The position numbers and the translations under genes are program-made. The notes under the pieces were generated by a model. The model did not search any database, was not told where the DNA came from, and saw only the letters and a list, made by a program, of their open reading frames with translations. From contig CAZDLK010000007.1 of NCBI GenBank assembly GCA_964506435.1, positions 1-47,794 on the forward strand: a stretch of 47,794 nucleotides of DNA, in the 5' to 3' direction. Source of the DNA: JAOZHU01 sp964506435 (lineage in GTDB: Archaea; Thermoproteota; Bathyarchaeia; Bathyarchaeales; Bathycorpusculaceae). Below are positions 24,231 through 32,092 of this stretch, in pieces (position 1 is the stretch's first letter; every line of letters begins with the position of its first letter).

Positions 24231-25046
24231 TTGAGAAGGAGAATTGAAAATCGTTTTAATCTCCGATTGTTGCTCGAAATCAAAAAAAGGAAAGAAAACG
24301 CCCAGCTTCCTCTCGGTACGCCAAATAAAGGAAAAACAGATAGAATTAATATTTACTCACTTGATAGCTTGTCAGGAAAGGAATTTGAACGGTTTCTGAA
24401 GTGGTTGTTTGAAGAAATGGGGTACCAAGTTCAACCTGGCAAATATGTTGCTGATTCAGGTGTTGATTTGGTGGTGAGCAAAGCAAAAGAAACAATTGCA
24501 GTTCAAGCGAAGAGATACAATCGATGCATGAAAGTCAGCAACTCAGTCATACTTAAAACACAAGGCGGAATGAACGTCTACGGTTGTCAAAGTGCAGTTG
24601 TCGTGACCACTTCATACTTCACACAAGCCGCAGTCTCCGATGCCGCTAAATTAAACATAGACCTTTGGGATAGAGACGTGCTCGCAGCGAAAATTGACGA
24701 AATAAACGCACATATATCAGACGGCAAACAGGAGGAAAACTTGCCGACATACAAAGGTTCATTGTTTGAAAGTCTTTTGGCTTTAGACAAAACAGAGGAG
24801 TTCTACATAGAACCAAAAGAAAATGGCAAATATGACCTACACATGCATGGAATAAAGTATCCGTTAATTAGCTTTCAAACGCGCTTCCACTACGTGTCCA
24901 AATGCGTATTGAGGTTTGAGAACAAGCAACCAGTTGGGGAATCTGACGGGCGCAAGATAATTTGGAGCGACGCCCACTACACATATGGCAATCAGCATGA
25001 TGCATACCAAAAGATAACTCGATACCTCTCTCAGTTCTTGGAATAG
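24231..25046 (+). CDS. Mrr-like restriction endonuclease domain protein (third gene of accessory cassette)
   Basis: At least 271 residues from TTG 24231. Residues about 51-155 form a PD-(D/E)xK nuclease of the Mrr type: EFERFLKWLFEEMGYQV, then GVDLVV (Asp 79) and the QAK motif (Gln 92-Lys 94), followed by AVVVTTSYFT. The C-terminal 110 residues are unassigned (KYDLHMHGIKYPLISFQTR). The same frame is open and protein-like back to 24093 (FTGIIKDILDKYPAISITRY and onwards) but has no ATG, GTG or TTG before 24231, so the true product is probably longer, through a rare start codon or a frameshift from the zinc-finger gene. It is predicted to cut DNA, probably guided or triggered by its two partners. 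Confidence 0.8.
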   Translation: MRRRIENRFNLRLLLEIKKRKENAQLPLGTPNKGKTDRINIYSLDSLSGKEFERFLKWLFEEMGYQVQPGKYVADSGVDLVVSKAKETIAVQAKRYNRCMKVSNSVILKTQGGMNVYGCQSAVVVTTSYFTQAAVSDAAKLNIDLWDRDVLAAKIDEINAHISDGKQEENLPTYKGSLFESLLALDKTEEFYIEPKENGKYDLHMHGIKYPLISFQTRFHYVSKCVLRFENKQPVGESDGRKIIWSDAHYTYGNQHDAYQKITRYLSQFLE

Positions 25047-25076
25047 ACAAGAATTAATTTGAGCGCGCAGATGCCC

Positions 25077-25113
25077 TTTATATAAGGGGGCTATAGAAAA
25101 AATTTTGCACTAG
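25077..25113 (+). promoter_or_regulatory. Dispersed promoter-like element, copy a
   Basis: TTTATATAAGGGGGCTATAG (25077-25096) followed by GCACTAG at 25107-25113. It is one of four copies in this window; the spacing from the TATA box to GCAC is 30 nt here (29 in the others). The segment after it folds into AGAGCA-CCC-TGCTCT. It faces the csl4 gene, 200 nt downstream, and directly follows the helicase-nuclease cassette. It may drive a small RNA or the csl4 operon. Confidence 0.6.
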
Positions 25114-25317
25114 AGCACCCTGCTCTGCAGCGTAGCTGTTAGCAACTTAAAGCTACTTAAAAGTACTAGCAAGTGTCAATTTACAATAAACAATCCCGCA
25201 ACAAAACAACCAGCCCCACCCAAACAAAAGGTTTATTGCGCAGCATAGAAACTAACAGATGTACCAATTCCAAATCACCCGTATTTCATAACAAAACGAA
25301 AACTGGACGAAACCAAA

Positions 25318-25887
25318 ATGTCTGAACAAAAAAGCGGCAACATAGTCTTACCTGGAGAACGCCTAGGAGTAATCGAAGAATTCCTCCCAGACACAGGAAC
25401 ATACGAAAAAGACGGCGTAATCTACTCCAAAATCGTCGGACGAGCATTAATGGACCTACTGCACAAACGCGTTTCCGTTTACCCCCTAACCAACGGAGCA
25501 GTCGTCCCAAAAGTCTCAACCACCGTCGTAGGTCAAGTCGGCAACGCCCAATCCGACAACGTTCTAGTCCGCATCTTCAAAATAGGCACAAAAAAACTCT
25601 CAGGAGTCTTCACAGGCATACTCCACATCTCCGACGTGCAAGAGCGCTACGTTGATTCTATGAATGAAGTGTGCAAGCCAGGCGACATCATGCGCGCCAA
25701 AGTCATAAGTGAAAAAAACCAAATCTACCACTTATCCACCAAAGAAAAAAGTTTAGGAGTCGTTTACGCGTTTTGCTCTCGTTGTGGGCAACTACTTGAG
25801 ACTAAAAGATACGAGATGCAGTGTCCCAAATGCAAAAACGTTGAAAGGCGTAAAACTGCTGTGGACTACGGGAAAGAGGAAATATAA
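25318..25887 (+). CDS. csl4: Exosome RNA-binding subunit Csl4
   Basis: A 189-residue cap protein of the archaeal RNA exosome. It has the N-terminal domain with LPGERLGVIEEFLPDTGTYE (about 11-30), a central S1 RNA-binding domain (VKPGDI-like CKPGDIMRAKVIS near 118-130), and a C-terminal zinc ribbon CSRCGQLL...CPKCKN (about 152-176). It is followed 23 nt downstream by rpoL on the same strand. The last quarter changes from A/C-ending to G/T-ending codons. Confidence 0.94.
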   Translation: MSEQKSGNIVLPGERLGVIEEFLPDTGTYEKDGVIYSKIVGRALMDLLHKRVSVYPLTNGAVVPKVSTTVVGQVGNAQSDNVLVRIFKIGTKKLSGVFTGILHISDVQERYVDSMNEVCKPGDIMRAKVISEKNQIYHLSTKEKSLGVVYAFCSRCGQLLETKRYEMQCPKCKNVERRKTAVDYGKEEI

Positions 25888-25910
25888 ACCGGGGAAGGAA
25901 GTGGCCTGAA

Positions 25911-26192
25911 GTGAAAATTAAAGTGTTAAAGAAAGCGGGGAACGAGTTGAAAATCGAAGTTGAAGGTGCAGGTCACGGGCTCTGCAACCTGCTGCAAAAG
26001 AAGCTTTTGGAGGATGAAAACGTGGACATGGCCGGCTACGATGTACCGCATCTGTTGGTGTCGAACCCAGTGATTTATGTGCGGATGAAAGGCGCTGCGA
26101 AACCTGAAACCGCGTTGAAGAGGGCAGCTGAGAAAGCCCGCAAAGTCAACGAAGCCTTCAGCAAAGAACTGGACAAGGCTCTTAAAGCTTAA
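25911..26192 (+). CDS. rpoL: RNA polymerase subunit L (Rpb11 homologue)
   Basis: A 93-residue subunit that pairs with RpoD to form the assembly platform of archaeal RNA polymerase. The characteristic segments are EGAGHGLCNLLQKKLLEDENV (only the core GHGLCNLLQ needs noting, about 22-30), AGYDVPHLL and NPVIYVRM. Length is normal. GTG 25911 has GGAAGTGG about 10 nt upstream. It is cotranscribed with csl4, linking RNA synthesis and RNA decay genes. Confidence 0.94.
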   Translation: MKIKVLKKAGNELKIEVEGAGHGLCNLLQKKLLEDENVDMAGYDVPHLLVSNPVIYVRMKGAAKPETALKRAAEKARKVNEAFSKELDKALKA

Positions 26193-26228
26193 CCGCGTCT
26201 TCCACCACAAACAGCAGCGTTTCTGTTC

Positions 26229-26262
26229 TTGCTGTTTTGTTTTTCATTAACTTTTATAATGT
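26229..26262 (+). promoter_or_regulatory. rpoL terminator T-tract and DUF99 promoter
   Basis: The T-rich run TGTTTTGTTTTTCATT after rpoL is a plausible terminator, and ACTTTTATAATG at about 26250-26261 is a TATA box roughly 45 nt before the DUF99 start. Confidence 0.4.
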
Positions 26263-26303
26263 TTCTTAAGCATAGTTAAGCTCAAGTTTGCTGGGGAAAA
26301 GTT

Positions 26304-26891
26304 TTGAGCCGCAAATGCTTTCGTGTAGTTAAGCCTGAAATTCGCGTTTTAGGAGTTGACGACGGCATGTTCACTCCGCACGTTGCGGGTTGGGTGCCTG
26401 TTGTCGGCGTTGTCTTCCGCGGCGGTTACTGGCTTGACGGAGTTATGCACACCAAAATCGCGGTGGACGGTTTTGACGCTACTGAAAAAATAACTGAAAT
26501 GATTACTGGTTCGCCGCATTACAGGCAACTGCGGATTATAATGTTGAACGGGGTGACTTTTGCGGGCTTCAACGTGGTGGACATCAAAGCGCTCAACGCG
26601 GCGACAAAGCTTCCTGTTATTGCTGTGACGCGTGAAAAGCCGAATTTAGCTGAAATTCACGATGCTTTGAAGCATTTGTCTAGGAGTGAAGAGCGGTGGA
26701 ATGCGGTTCTTAACGCTGGAGAACTTGTGGAAGTAGCTACTAGGCATAAGAATGAACGGATTTACCTGCATGTTGCCGGTGTTTCCGCGGAGGATGCTCG
26801 GCAGGTTGTGCGGTTGACTTCGACACGGAGCAATATGCCTGAAGCTTTACGTGTTGCGCATCTAATCGCTTCTGGAGTGAGCGGCAGATAA
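26304..26891 (+). CDS. DUF99 family protein (endonuclease V-like fold)
   Basis: A 195-residue conserved archaeal protein of the DUF99 family. It starts KPEIRVLGVDDG (about 10-21), where the Asp pair corresponds to a metal site of the RNase H/endonuclease V-like fold, followed by VVGVVFRGGYWLDGV and the IIMLNGVTFAGFNVVDI core. The biochemical role is not settled. TTG 26304 has GGGGA upstream and it has its own promoter. It lies between rpoL and tfs, a transcription neighbourhood. Confidence 0.85.
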   Translation: MSRKCFRVVKPEIRVLGVDDGMFTPHVAGWVPVVGVVFRGGYWLDGVMHTKIAVDGFDATEKITEMITGSPHYRQLRIIMLNGVTFAGFNVVDIKALNAATKLPVIAVTREKPNLAEIHDALKHLSRSEERWNAVLNAGELVEVATRHKNERIYLHVAGVSAEDARQVVRLTSTRSNMPEALRVAHLIASGVSGR

Positions 26892-26961
26892 GAGAGAATT
26901 GGAAAAAGTTTAAAAGCGACAATGCAAAGGGAAAACAGCACGAAAAGAGGGATAACGAATA

Positions 26962-27315
26962 ATGGAATTTTGCCCGAAATGTGGTTCCCGTCTTGAGCCT
27001 AAGAAGGCGAAGAGTGGCAAAGAAGCCTCATTGGTGCTTGTCTGCCCGAAATGCGGATATAAACAGCAGGAAGCAAACAAGAAAGTTGAACCTACACTCG
27101 GTAAAGTTATCCAGCCTAATCCGCAGAAGCTTGTGGCAGTAATAGGCAAAGAGGAGCAGAAGCTGAATACGTTGCCAACCGTGAGAATTGAATGTCCGAA
27201 ATGCGGAAACAACACTGCCTACGTTTGGCAAGTGCAGACAAGAGGCTCTGATGAATCTTCAACCCAGTTCCTGCGCTGCACGAAATGCAACTACACGTTC
27301 AGAGAATACAGCTGA
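26962..27315 (+). CDS. tfs: Transcript cleavage factor TFS
   Basis: A 117-residue archaeal homologue of TFIIS/RPC11 that rescues arrested RNA polymerase by stimulating RNA cleavage. Two zinc ribbons: N-terminal CPKCGSRLEPK...CPKCGY (residues 4-32) and C-terminal CPKCGNN...CTKCNYTF (about 78-113). The acidic catalytic loop RGSDESSTQF (DE at about 98-99) reaches into the polymerase active site, so the factor should be active. A TTTAAAAG box lies at about 26907-26914, and the mRNA leader is short. Confidence 0.95.
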   Translation: MEFCPKCGSRLEPKKAKSGKEASLVLVCPKCGYKQQEANKKVEPTLGKVIQPNPQKLVAVIGKEEQKLNTLPTVRIECPKCGNNTAYVWQVQTRGSDESSTQFLRCTKCNYTFREYS

Positions 27316-27399
27316 GCTTAGGCTTATACTGTGAAAAGTAAATTGGCAACTTTCACTTACTTTTAGTTATTAATGGTTAACGCAAATTGCACTAGGAAA

Positions 27400-27435
27400 C
27401 TAGTGCTCAGTGCAGTCTATACCCCCTTATATAAA
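27400..27435 (-). promoter_or_regulatory. Dispersed promoter-like element, copy b
   Basis: On the minus strand TTTATATAAGGGGG runs from 27435 to 27422, TATAG follows, and GAGCACTAG lies at 27408-27400, exactly 27 nt from the first T. The first bases after it fold as GCACTAG-TTTC-CTAGTGC, a perfect 7-bp stem. A transcript would run toward the 3' end of tfs, so it cannot serve a same-strand protein gene close by; a small or antisense RNA is possible. Confidence 0.6.
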
Positions 27436-27579
27436 GGAACTGTAAATAGGCTGCAGCGTAGCAGGGTGCTTGTTAAGCAAATTATGAGAACGCTTTAATC
27501 GCGGAAACAGACCTATTATTGTAGGGAACAGTATGAGTAAACGTGTAACTCTGCGGCTCGTTGCCATTTCAACAGTGTC

Positions 27580-27971
27580 AAGTTAGTTGATTTTCAAGTG
27601 CAAGCACTACTCGGACATATTGACTATGAGGGCGATGGTTATTCGGTTTCAGTGGTGAAACAAGCGATTGGAGTCCTACGCAAACAATAACCGTCGGCAA
27701 AAGCGCTTCAACAGCAACTCCAAGCCCGTCGCCTTCTCAATCAACGCCAACTCCAAACGAATCCGCTTCGCCTTCGGAGAACTCAACAGCAACGCCCGCC
27801 CTTTCTGCTATTCAAAATGTACCTTTGTTTGGTTTCGGCTGGGCGCAAGTTGCCATGATAGTTTTGAGTGTTACGGTTGCTGTCCTGTTGGCTGTTGTGA
27901 TTGTTCTGGTTGTTTTTCTGCGCAGAAGAAACTTGAAACCTGCAGTCCAGTCGCCCAATGAATCCCAGTAA
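27580..27971 (+). pseudogene. Decayed C-terminal remnant of a secreted surface protein
   Basis: No start codon fits, but the frame ending at TAA 27969-27971 reads GETSDWSPTQTITVGKSAST, then a Ser/Thr/Pro-rich stalk (ATPSPSPSQSTPTPNESASP), a single membrane helix of about 22 residues (VAMIVLSVTVAVLLAVVIVL), RRR and a short tail. Upstream in another frame lies VDFQVQALLGHIDYEGDGYS, which would precede GETSDWS in an intact protein; the frames meet near 27650. This is the layout of archaeal extracellular proteins with a glycosylated stalk and C-terminal anchor. The bulk of the ectodomain is missing, so it is a remnant. Confidence 0.6.
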
Positions 27972-28047
27972 CTTTTGGACCTGCATAAAATCTAGAGTCT
28001 CGCTGAAGATGACGCCATATGTGAGCCGCTACGTTTAAGTGCAAATC

Positions 28048-28055
28048 TTTTATAA
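28048..28055 (+). promoter_or_regulatory. TATA box of the pcn-priL operon
   Basis: TTTTATAA at 28048-28055 lies 35 nt before the PCNA ATG; GAGGGAAGTGA just before the ATG supplies the ribosome site. Confidence 0.55.
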
Positions 28056-28089
28056 CTTCTCAGCATAAGCATTAGGCGAGGGAAGTGAC

Positions 28090-28845
28090 ATGTTTAAGCT
28101 CAAAGTAGCTGATGCAAAATTATTAAGAGACATGGCAACCGCCATCTCCATACTCGTAGATGAAGCCACCTTCAAAATCGACCTTGACGGATTAAAACTG
28201 CGCGCAATGGACCCGTCCCGCGTCGCCATGATTGACTTCGAATGGCCAAAAACAATTTTCGAAGAATACATATGCGCAGAACCCACACGCATGTGCATAA
28301 ACATAAGCGAACTGCTGAAACTGCTCAAACGCGCTGGCAAAGACGAGGCAGTCGAGTTGGCGCTTGACGAAAAAACAGGGCGGCTTGAAATCAAAATAAC
28401 CGGCAAGTACCACCGCAACTTCACCATGCCTACGCTGGAAGCTTCAGAAGAAGAGGTGCCTACACCAAAGATAACGTTCAACGTGAAAGCCAAAACCACA
28501 ACGCAGGGCTTGAGCCAAGCGATAGAGGACGCGCAGCTGGTAAGCGACCACGTGCGTGTAGAGGCAGACGCGGAGAAACTGACCTTGAACGCTTCAGGCG
28601 ACCTGATGGGCGCAACAATCACGCTCCCAAAAGGAAGCGATGCGCTGCTGGAGTTAGAGGCTAAAGAAAATGCGAAAGCCACCTTCAGCTTGAGCTACCT
28701 GTCGGAAATAATTAAGGCGGCATCAGCCACATCGGACATTGCTACGTTAGAATTTTCAACAGATATGCCTATACGCATCGATTTTCAGCAGACAAAAGAG
28801 GGCAAACTGACGTTCTTCCTCGCGCCGAGAATCGAAACTGAATAA
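28090..28845 (+). CDS. pcn: DNA sliding clamp (PCNA)
   Basis: A 251-residue ring subunit that tethers polymerases, ligase and nucleases to DNA. Typical segments are DGLKLRAMDPSRVAMIDFEW (the front-loop region, about 37-56), the interdomain connecting loop near EEEVPTPKITFN, VEADAEKLTLNASGD and the C-terminal LTFFLAPRIE that helps form the PIP-box pocket. It is followed 13 nt later by the primase large subunit on the same strand, and other replisome genes follow within 13 kb. A single copy is visible. Confidence 0.97.
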   Translation: MFKLKVADAKLLRDMATAISILVDEATFKIDLDGLKLRAMDPSRVAMIDFEWPKTIFEEYICAEPTRMCINISELLKLLKRAGKDEAVELALDEKTGRLEIKITGKYHRNFTMPTLEASEEEVPTPKITFNVKAKTTTQGLSQAIEDAQLVSDHVRVEADAEKLTLNASGDLMGATITLPKGSDALLELEAKENAKATFSLSYLSEIIKAASATSDIATLEFSTDMPIRIDFQQTKEGKLTFFLAPRIETE

Positions 28846-28858
28846 CGAGAAAAACGGC

Positions 28859-29908
28859 ATGCAACTGGAAACACTGGGCTTCACCAAAAACGATCTGGCA
28901 AAATACCCTTTCCTGAAAAAAACTGCAGAGCATGTGAAACAACTAGAGCTAAAACTTGAAGAACTGACAACGCCTGATATGGCGCCGATTCTCAACCGCG
29001 CCGAAGAAAGAGTAAAAAACGCAATCCTGTACGCCGTTTCCGTTGGCGAAAAACGCGAAAACGACGTGGAAATCCCTTCTTTTCCCGTGGCAATCATGCT
29101 GGCGATAGCCACCAAGAATTCTTTCATCAAAAAACGCTACGCGTTAGCCGAGGCAAAACAAGCCTTCAGCAGTATGCAACTTGAAAGCCGCGAAAAACTG
29201 TTAGCCATAGCAGCAGACTTCAACTGGAACATCACGCCAAACCGAGACACCGAGCTTCCCCTTGAATTCGCACTTAGCTTTGCCGATTACCTGAGAAACA
29301 CTGTCCATTTGCGAGACGACAACTGGAAGCTCATCAACCGTCTCCTAGTGCATGGAAAGGTTTACCTGAACCAGCATGACGTTGCAAGGCTACTGCAGGA
29401 AGAAGTGCAAAGACGCATTGAAAAAAGACTAGAAGCAACAGAACTTCCAAACTTTCCAGAGAAAATAACGCAGATGGCAGAACAATTGACCGCGTTGGCC
29501 AAAGAACGAATCGGCGCGGCAGAAATGGAGGGCTTCCCCAAAGTTGTCTCGCAATCAGCTTTTCCACCGTGCATCGTGGCGCTTTACGACGCTGCGTCAA
29601 AAGGTCGCCATCTTTCGCATGTAGGACGCTTCACCTTGACTTCTTTCCTTGTAAACATTGGAATGCCGCCTGAAAAAGTGAATGAACTGTTCAAAAGCTT
29701 CTCAGATTACAACGAACGCTTAACTCGTTATCAGGTTGAGCACATCGCGGGGGAAAGAGGCTCCAGAACTCGGTATACTGCGCCGCAGTGCGCGACTTTG
29801 CAGACTCATGGTGTTTGCGTTAACAGTGACGACTTGTGCCGCAGGGTTCGCCATCCACTTTCGTATTATAAACTGAAACAGAGGCGCGAAACCAAGAAAA
29901 TGGGGTGA
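28859..29908 (+). CDS. priL: DNA primase large subunit PriL
   Basis: A 349-residue regulatory subunit of the archaeal primase. The four cysteines that ligate the C-terminal [4Fe-4S] cluster are visible: C238 (SAFPPCIVAL), C311 (APQCATL), C320 (THGVC) and C327 (DDLC), followed by RRVRHPLSYY, which is conserved for primer initiation. Spacing matches characterised PriL. ATG 28859 starts 13 nt after pcn, so the clamp and primase are cotranscribed. The partner PriS lies 0.9 kb downstream. Confidence 0.95.
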   Translation: MQLETLGFTKNDLAKYPFLKKTAEHVKQLELKLEELTTPDMAPILNRAEERVKNAILYAVSVGEKRENDVEIPSFPVAIMLAIATKNSFIKKRYALAEAKQAFSSMQLESREKLLAIAADFNWNITPNRDTELPLEFALSFADYLRNTVHLRDDNWKLINRLLVHGKVYLNQHDVARLLQEEVQRRIEKRLEATELPNFPEKITQMAEQLTALAKERIGAAEMEGFPKVVSQSAFPPCIVALYDAASKGRHLSHVGRFTLTSFLVNIGMPPEKVNELFKSFSDYNERLTRYQVEHIAGERGSRTRYTAPQCATLQTHGVCVNSDDLCRRVRHPLSYYKLKQRRETKKMG

Positions 29909-29978
29909 CAGTTGGGGCGCATTTGGTGAAAAACTTATTAACTAACAGAGAGACTTGCTTATAAGTGAAGACACATCA

Positions 29979-30731
29979 ATGTCCCATCAGCTAAGTGGCA
30001 ACCTAAATCTTAATTCAGAAGTTGGCGTGATTCTTCCCACGTACCGCGAAGCAGAAAACATAGGAAGACTTATTGTCGAAATTGAGAATCTTCACTTGAA
30101 CGCGTCTATACTGGTTATTGACGACTCTAGCCCTGATAAAACTGCAGAAATCGTGAAAAACCTGCAGGAAAAGTACGGTAACATTCTCCTCTGCGTCCGA
30201 CCCGAAAAAACAGGGTTAGGCACTGCGATAACAGACGGCTTCAAAATTTTTCTATCCCTAAAAAACTCGCCGCGATTCGTCATAACGATGGACGCTGATT
30301 ACTCACATAACCCGAAAGCTATACTGCAGCTATTATCCAGCATGCAATGTGGATGCGGGATCGCCCTAGGAAGCCGATACTGCAGAGGCGGCGGAACAGT
30401 CGGTTGGCCATTCACCAGAAAACTCATCAGCCGCGCCGCAAACGCCATTGCCAAATCCATGATTGGACTGCGGCTTAATGATTGCACTAACGGTTTCCGC
30501 TGTTATTCATCAAGTTTTCTGAAAGAGGCCATTAGCAGCTTGCACAGCCAAACTTACGAGATTCAGATTGAAACTTTGAAGCAGGCTGTAGCAAGAGGGT
30601 TCTACATTAAAGAAGTGCCTATACTGTTTACTAACAGGAAACAGGGGAAGTCAAAACTTACGTTAGTTGAGGTTCAAAGCTACCTTTCCTACATTTTCAA
30701 AACAATGGTGTACGGACACTACGACGAATGA
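29979..30731 (+). CDS. Dolichol-phosphate mannosyltransferase-like glycosyltransferase (GT2)
   Basis: A 250-residue GT-A enzyme that would transfer a hexose from a nucleotide sugar to a polyprenyl phosphate at the inner membrane face. Seen: GVILPTYREAENIGRLI (about 18-34), VIDDSSPDKT, the metal-binding MDADYSHNP (about 105-113), and LGSRYCRGGG. There is no C-terminal membrane domain, so it is the single-domain DPM1 form. ATG 29979 has GTGA upstream; TTG 29955 is an in-frame alternative. It sits between the two primase genes, perhaps by chance. Confidence 0.88.
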   Translation: MSHQLSGNLNLNSEVGVILPTYREAENIGRLIVEIENLHLNASILVIDDSSPDKTAEIVKNLQEKYGNILLCVRPEKTGLGTAITDGFKIFLSLKNSPRFVITMDADYSHNPKAILQLLSSMQCGCGIALGSRYCRGGGTVGWPFTRKLISRAANAIAKSMIGLRLNDCTNGFRCYSSSFLKEAISSLHSQTYEIQIETLKQAVARGFYIKEVPILFTNRKQGKSKLTLVEVQSYLSYIFKTMVYGHYDE

Positions 30732-30769
30732 GACTCTAAAGAAGTTAACCTCTCGGATTTTCCACAAAG

Positions 30770-30789
30770 CCGCAGCAGTAACCCTGCGG
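30770..30789 (+). terminator. Small stem between the glycosyltransferase and priS
   Basis: CCGCAG (30770-30775) pairs with CTGCGG (30784-30789) around an 8-nt loop. It may be a transcript-end or processing hairpin; no T-run follows, so its role is uncertain. Confidence 0.25.
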
Positions 30790-30837
30790 ACACAAGCAAA
30801 GCCTTAACGGTTAAATCCGCGAAAGTAAACTCAACTG

Positions 30838-32091
30838 TTGATATGGCAGGCGAAAGCAGTGGAGGCGTTTTCCCAAGAATTCGTGTACACAAAATTCTCC
30901 GAGTTCTACAAGAGTCCCTCCACAGAACTTCCCACTCCCGCTTCAGTCAGCCAAAGAGAATTCGCTTTCCTGCTCTTTAAAGAACGAGTTATGATGCGCC
31001 ACAGAGGCTTCGCAAACATCAGCGGCGTCAAACTACTTCTCAAAGAGACCGTGCCTTCAGACGTTTACCACTCATGTGCGTACTACGAAAACCCCGAGGC
31101 TGAAATGGACAAGAAAGGCTGGCTGGGCGCTGATTTGGTTTTCGACATAGACGCCGACCACATTCCAACCTCTTGCAACAAAATCCACGACGAATGGACC
31201 TGCGGCAAATGCGGCTTCAGCGGAAAAGGCATCACGCCTGAAAACTGCCCAATTTGTGAAGGCAAAAAGTTTGACACTAAAACTTGGCCCTGCGACCTCT
31301 GTTTAGACTCTGCCAAAGAAGAAACCACGAAACTCATCGACATGCTGGAAAAAGATTTTGGGTTTTCCCGCAACGAACTACATGTGTTTTTTTCAGGCCA
31401 CCGCGGCTACCACGTTCACGTGGAAAACGAAGCTGTCAAAACGCTGGACGCTGTGGCGCGCAAAGAAATTGTCGATTACGTTTCAGGTATAGGCCTAGCC
31501 CTATTAGCTGAAAAAGCGAAGAGAAAACCGCGAAGAGGACGCACCGCCAGCGTTTTCGGCTTGCATGATTTCGGCTGGAACAAACGCTTAAAGTTAGGCA
31601 TACAAAAATTCCTCCTAAACGCCACAAAAGACGACTTACGACAGGTCGGAATCAAAAGTTACGCTGCCATCCTGAAGAATAAAGAGGCAATTCTGAAGCG
31701 CTGCTTGGAAGAAAACCGCTGGGACAGCATTAAAGGCGTCAGCGTTGAAACTTGGAAGCGCATAGCTGACTACGTGAAGAATCTGGAATCATCTAAAATC
31801 GACACAGTCGTCACAACGGACATACACCGCCTCATACGAATGGCTGGAACCCTCCACGGCAAAACAGGTCTAAAAAAAGTTGAGTTTCCCGTTGCCCACT
31901 TAGCGGATTTTGACCCGTTCAAGGAAGCAGTAGCTTTTAAAGACGGCGCGGTGAAAGTGTGTGTCTCTGATGTGCCAGAATTTAGAATGGGTGGAAACGT
32001 GTATGGTCCTTACAGGCGCCAAGTGGTTGAATTGCCAACGGCTGCAGCCGTGCTGCTTATCTGCAAAGGCAGAGCGGAGGTGGTAAAGTAA
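30838..32091 (+). CDS. priS: DNA primase catalytic subunit PriS
   Basis: A 417-residue primase that synthesises RNA/DNA primers. The catalytic acid motif VFDIDADH gives D103 and D105, and the second motif SGHRGYHVHVE lies at about 186-196. Between them is the zinc knuckle CGKCGF...CPIC...CDLC (about 122-155). The length is at the long end of the archaeal range. TTG 30838 follows a TTAAAT box (about 30810-30815) at leaderless distance. The gene is followed after one base by gins51. Confidence 0.95.
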   Translation: MIWQAKAVEAFSQEFVYTKFSEFYKSPSTELPTPASVSQREFAFLLFKERVMMRHRGFANISGVKLLLKETVPSDVYHSCAYYENPEAEMDKKGWLGADLVFDIDADHIPTSCNKIHDEWTCGKCGFSGKGITPENCPICEGKKFDTKTWPCDLCLDSAKEETTKLIDMLEKDFGFSRNELHVFFSGHRGYHVHVENEAVKTLDAVARKEIVDYVSGIGLALLAEKAKRKPRRGRTASVFGLHDFGWNKRLKLGIQKFLLNATKDDLRQVGIKSYAAILKNKEAILKRCLEENRWDSIKGVSVETWKRIADYVKNLESSKIDTVVTTDIHRLIRMAGTLHGKTGLKKVEFPVAHLADFDPFKEAVAFKDGAVKVCVSDVPEFRMGGNVYGPYRRQVVELPTAAAVLLICKGRAEVVK

Positions 32092-32092
32092 A

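Noticed and set aside
20372..25046. Known defence systems (DISARM, Zorya, BREX, type I restriction) as an identity for the cassette
   Set aside because: The partner genes that define those systems (DrmABC, ZorAB, PglZ, a methyltransferase or HsdS) are absent.
25077..27435. Elements a and b as terminal inverted repeats of a mobile element
   Set aside because: They enclose only core genes (csl4, rpoL, DUF99, tfs), there is no transposase, and copies c and d occur elsewhere with promoter-like spacing.
27668..27961. 97-codon plus-strand frame rich in Asn and Cys
   Set aside because: The neighbouring frame over the same bases reads as a Ser/Thr/Pro stalk plus membrane helix, so this one is an out-of-frame shadow.
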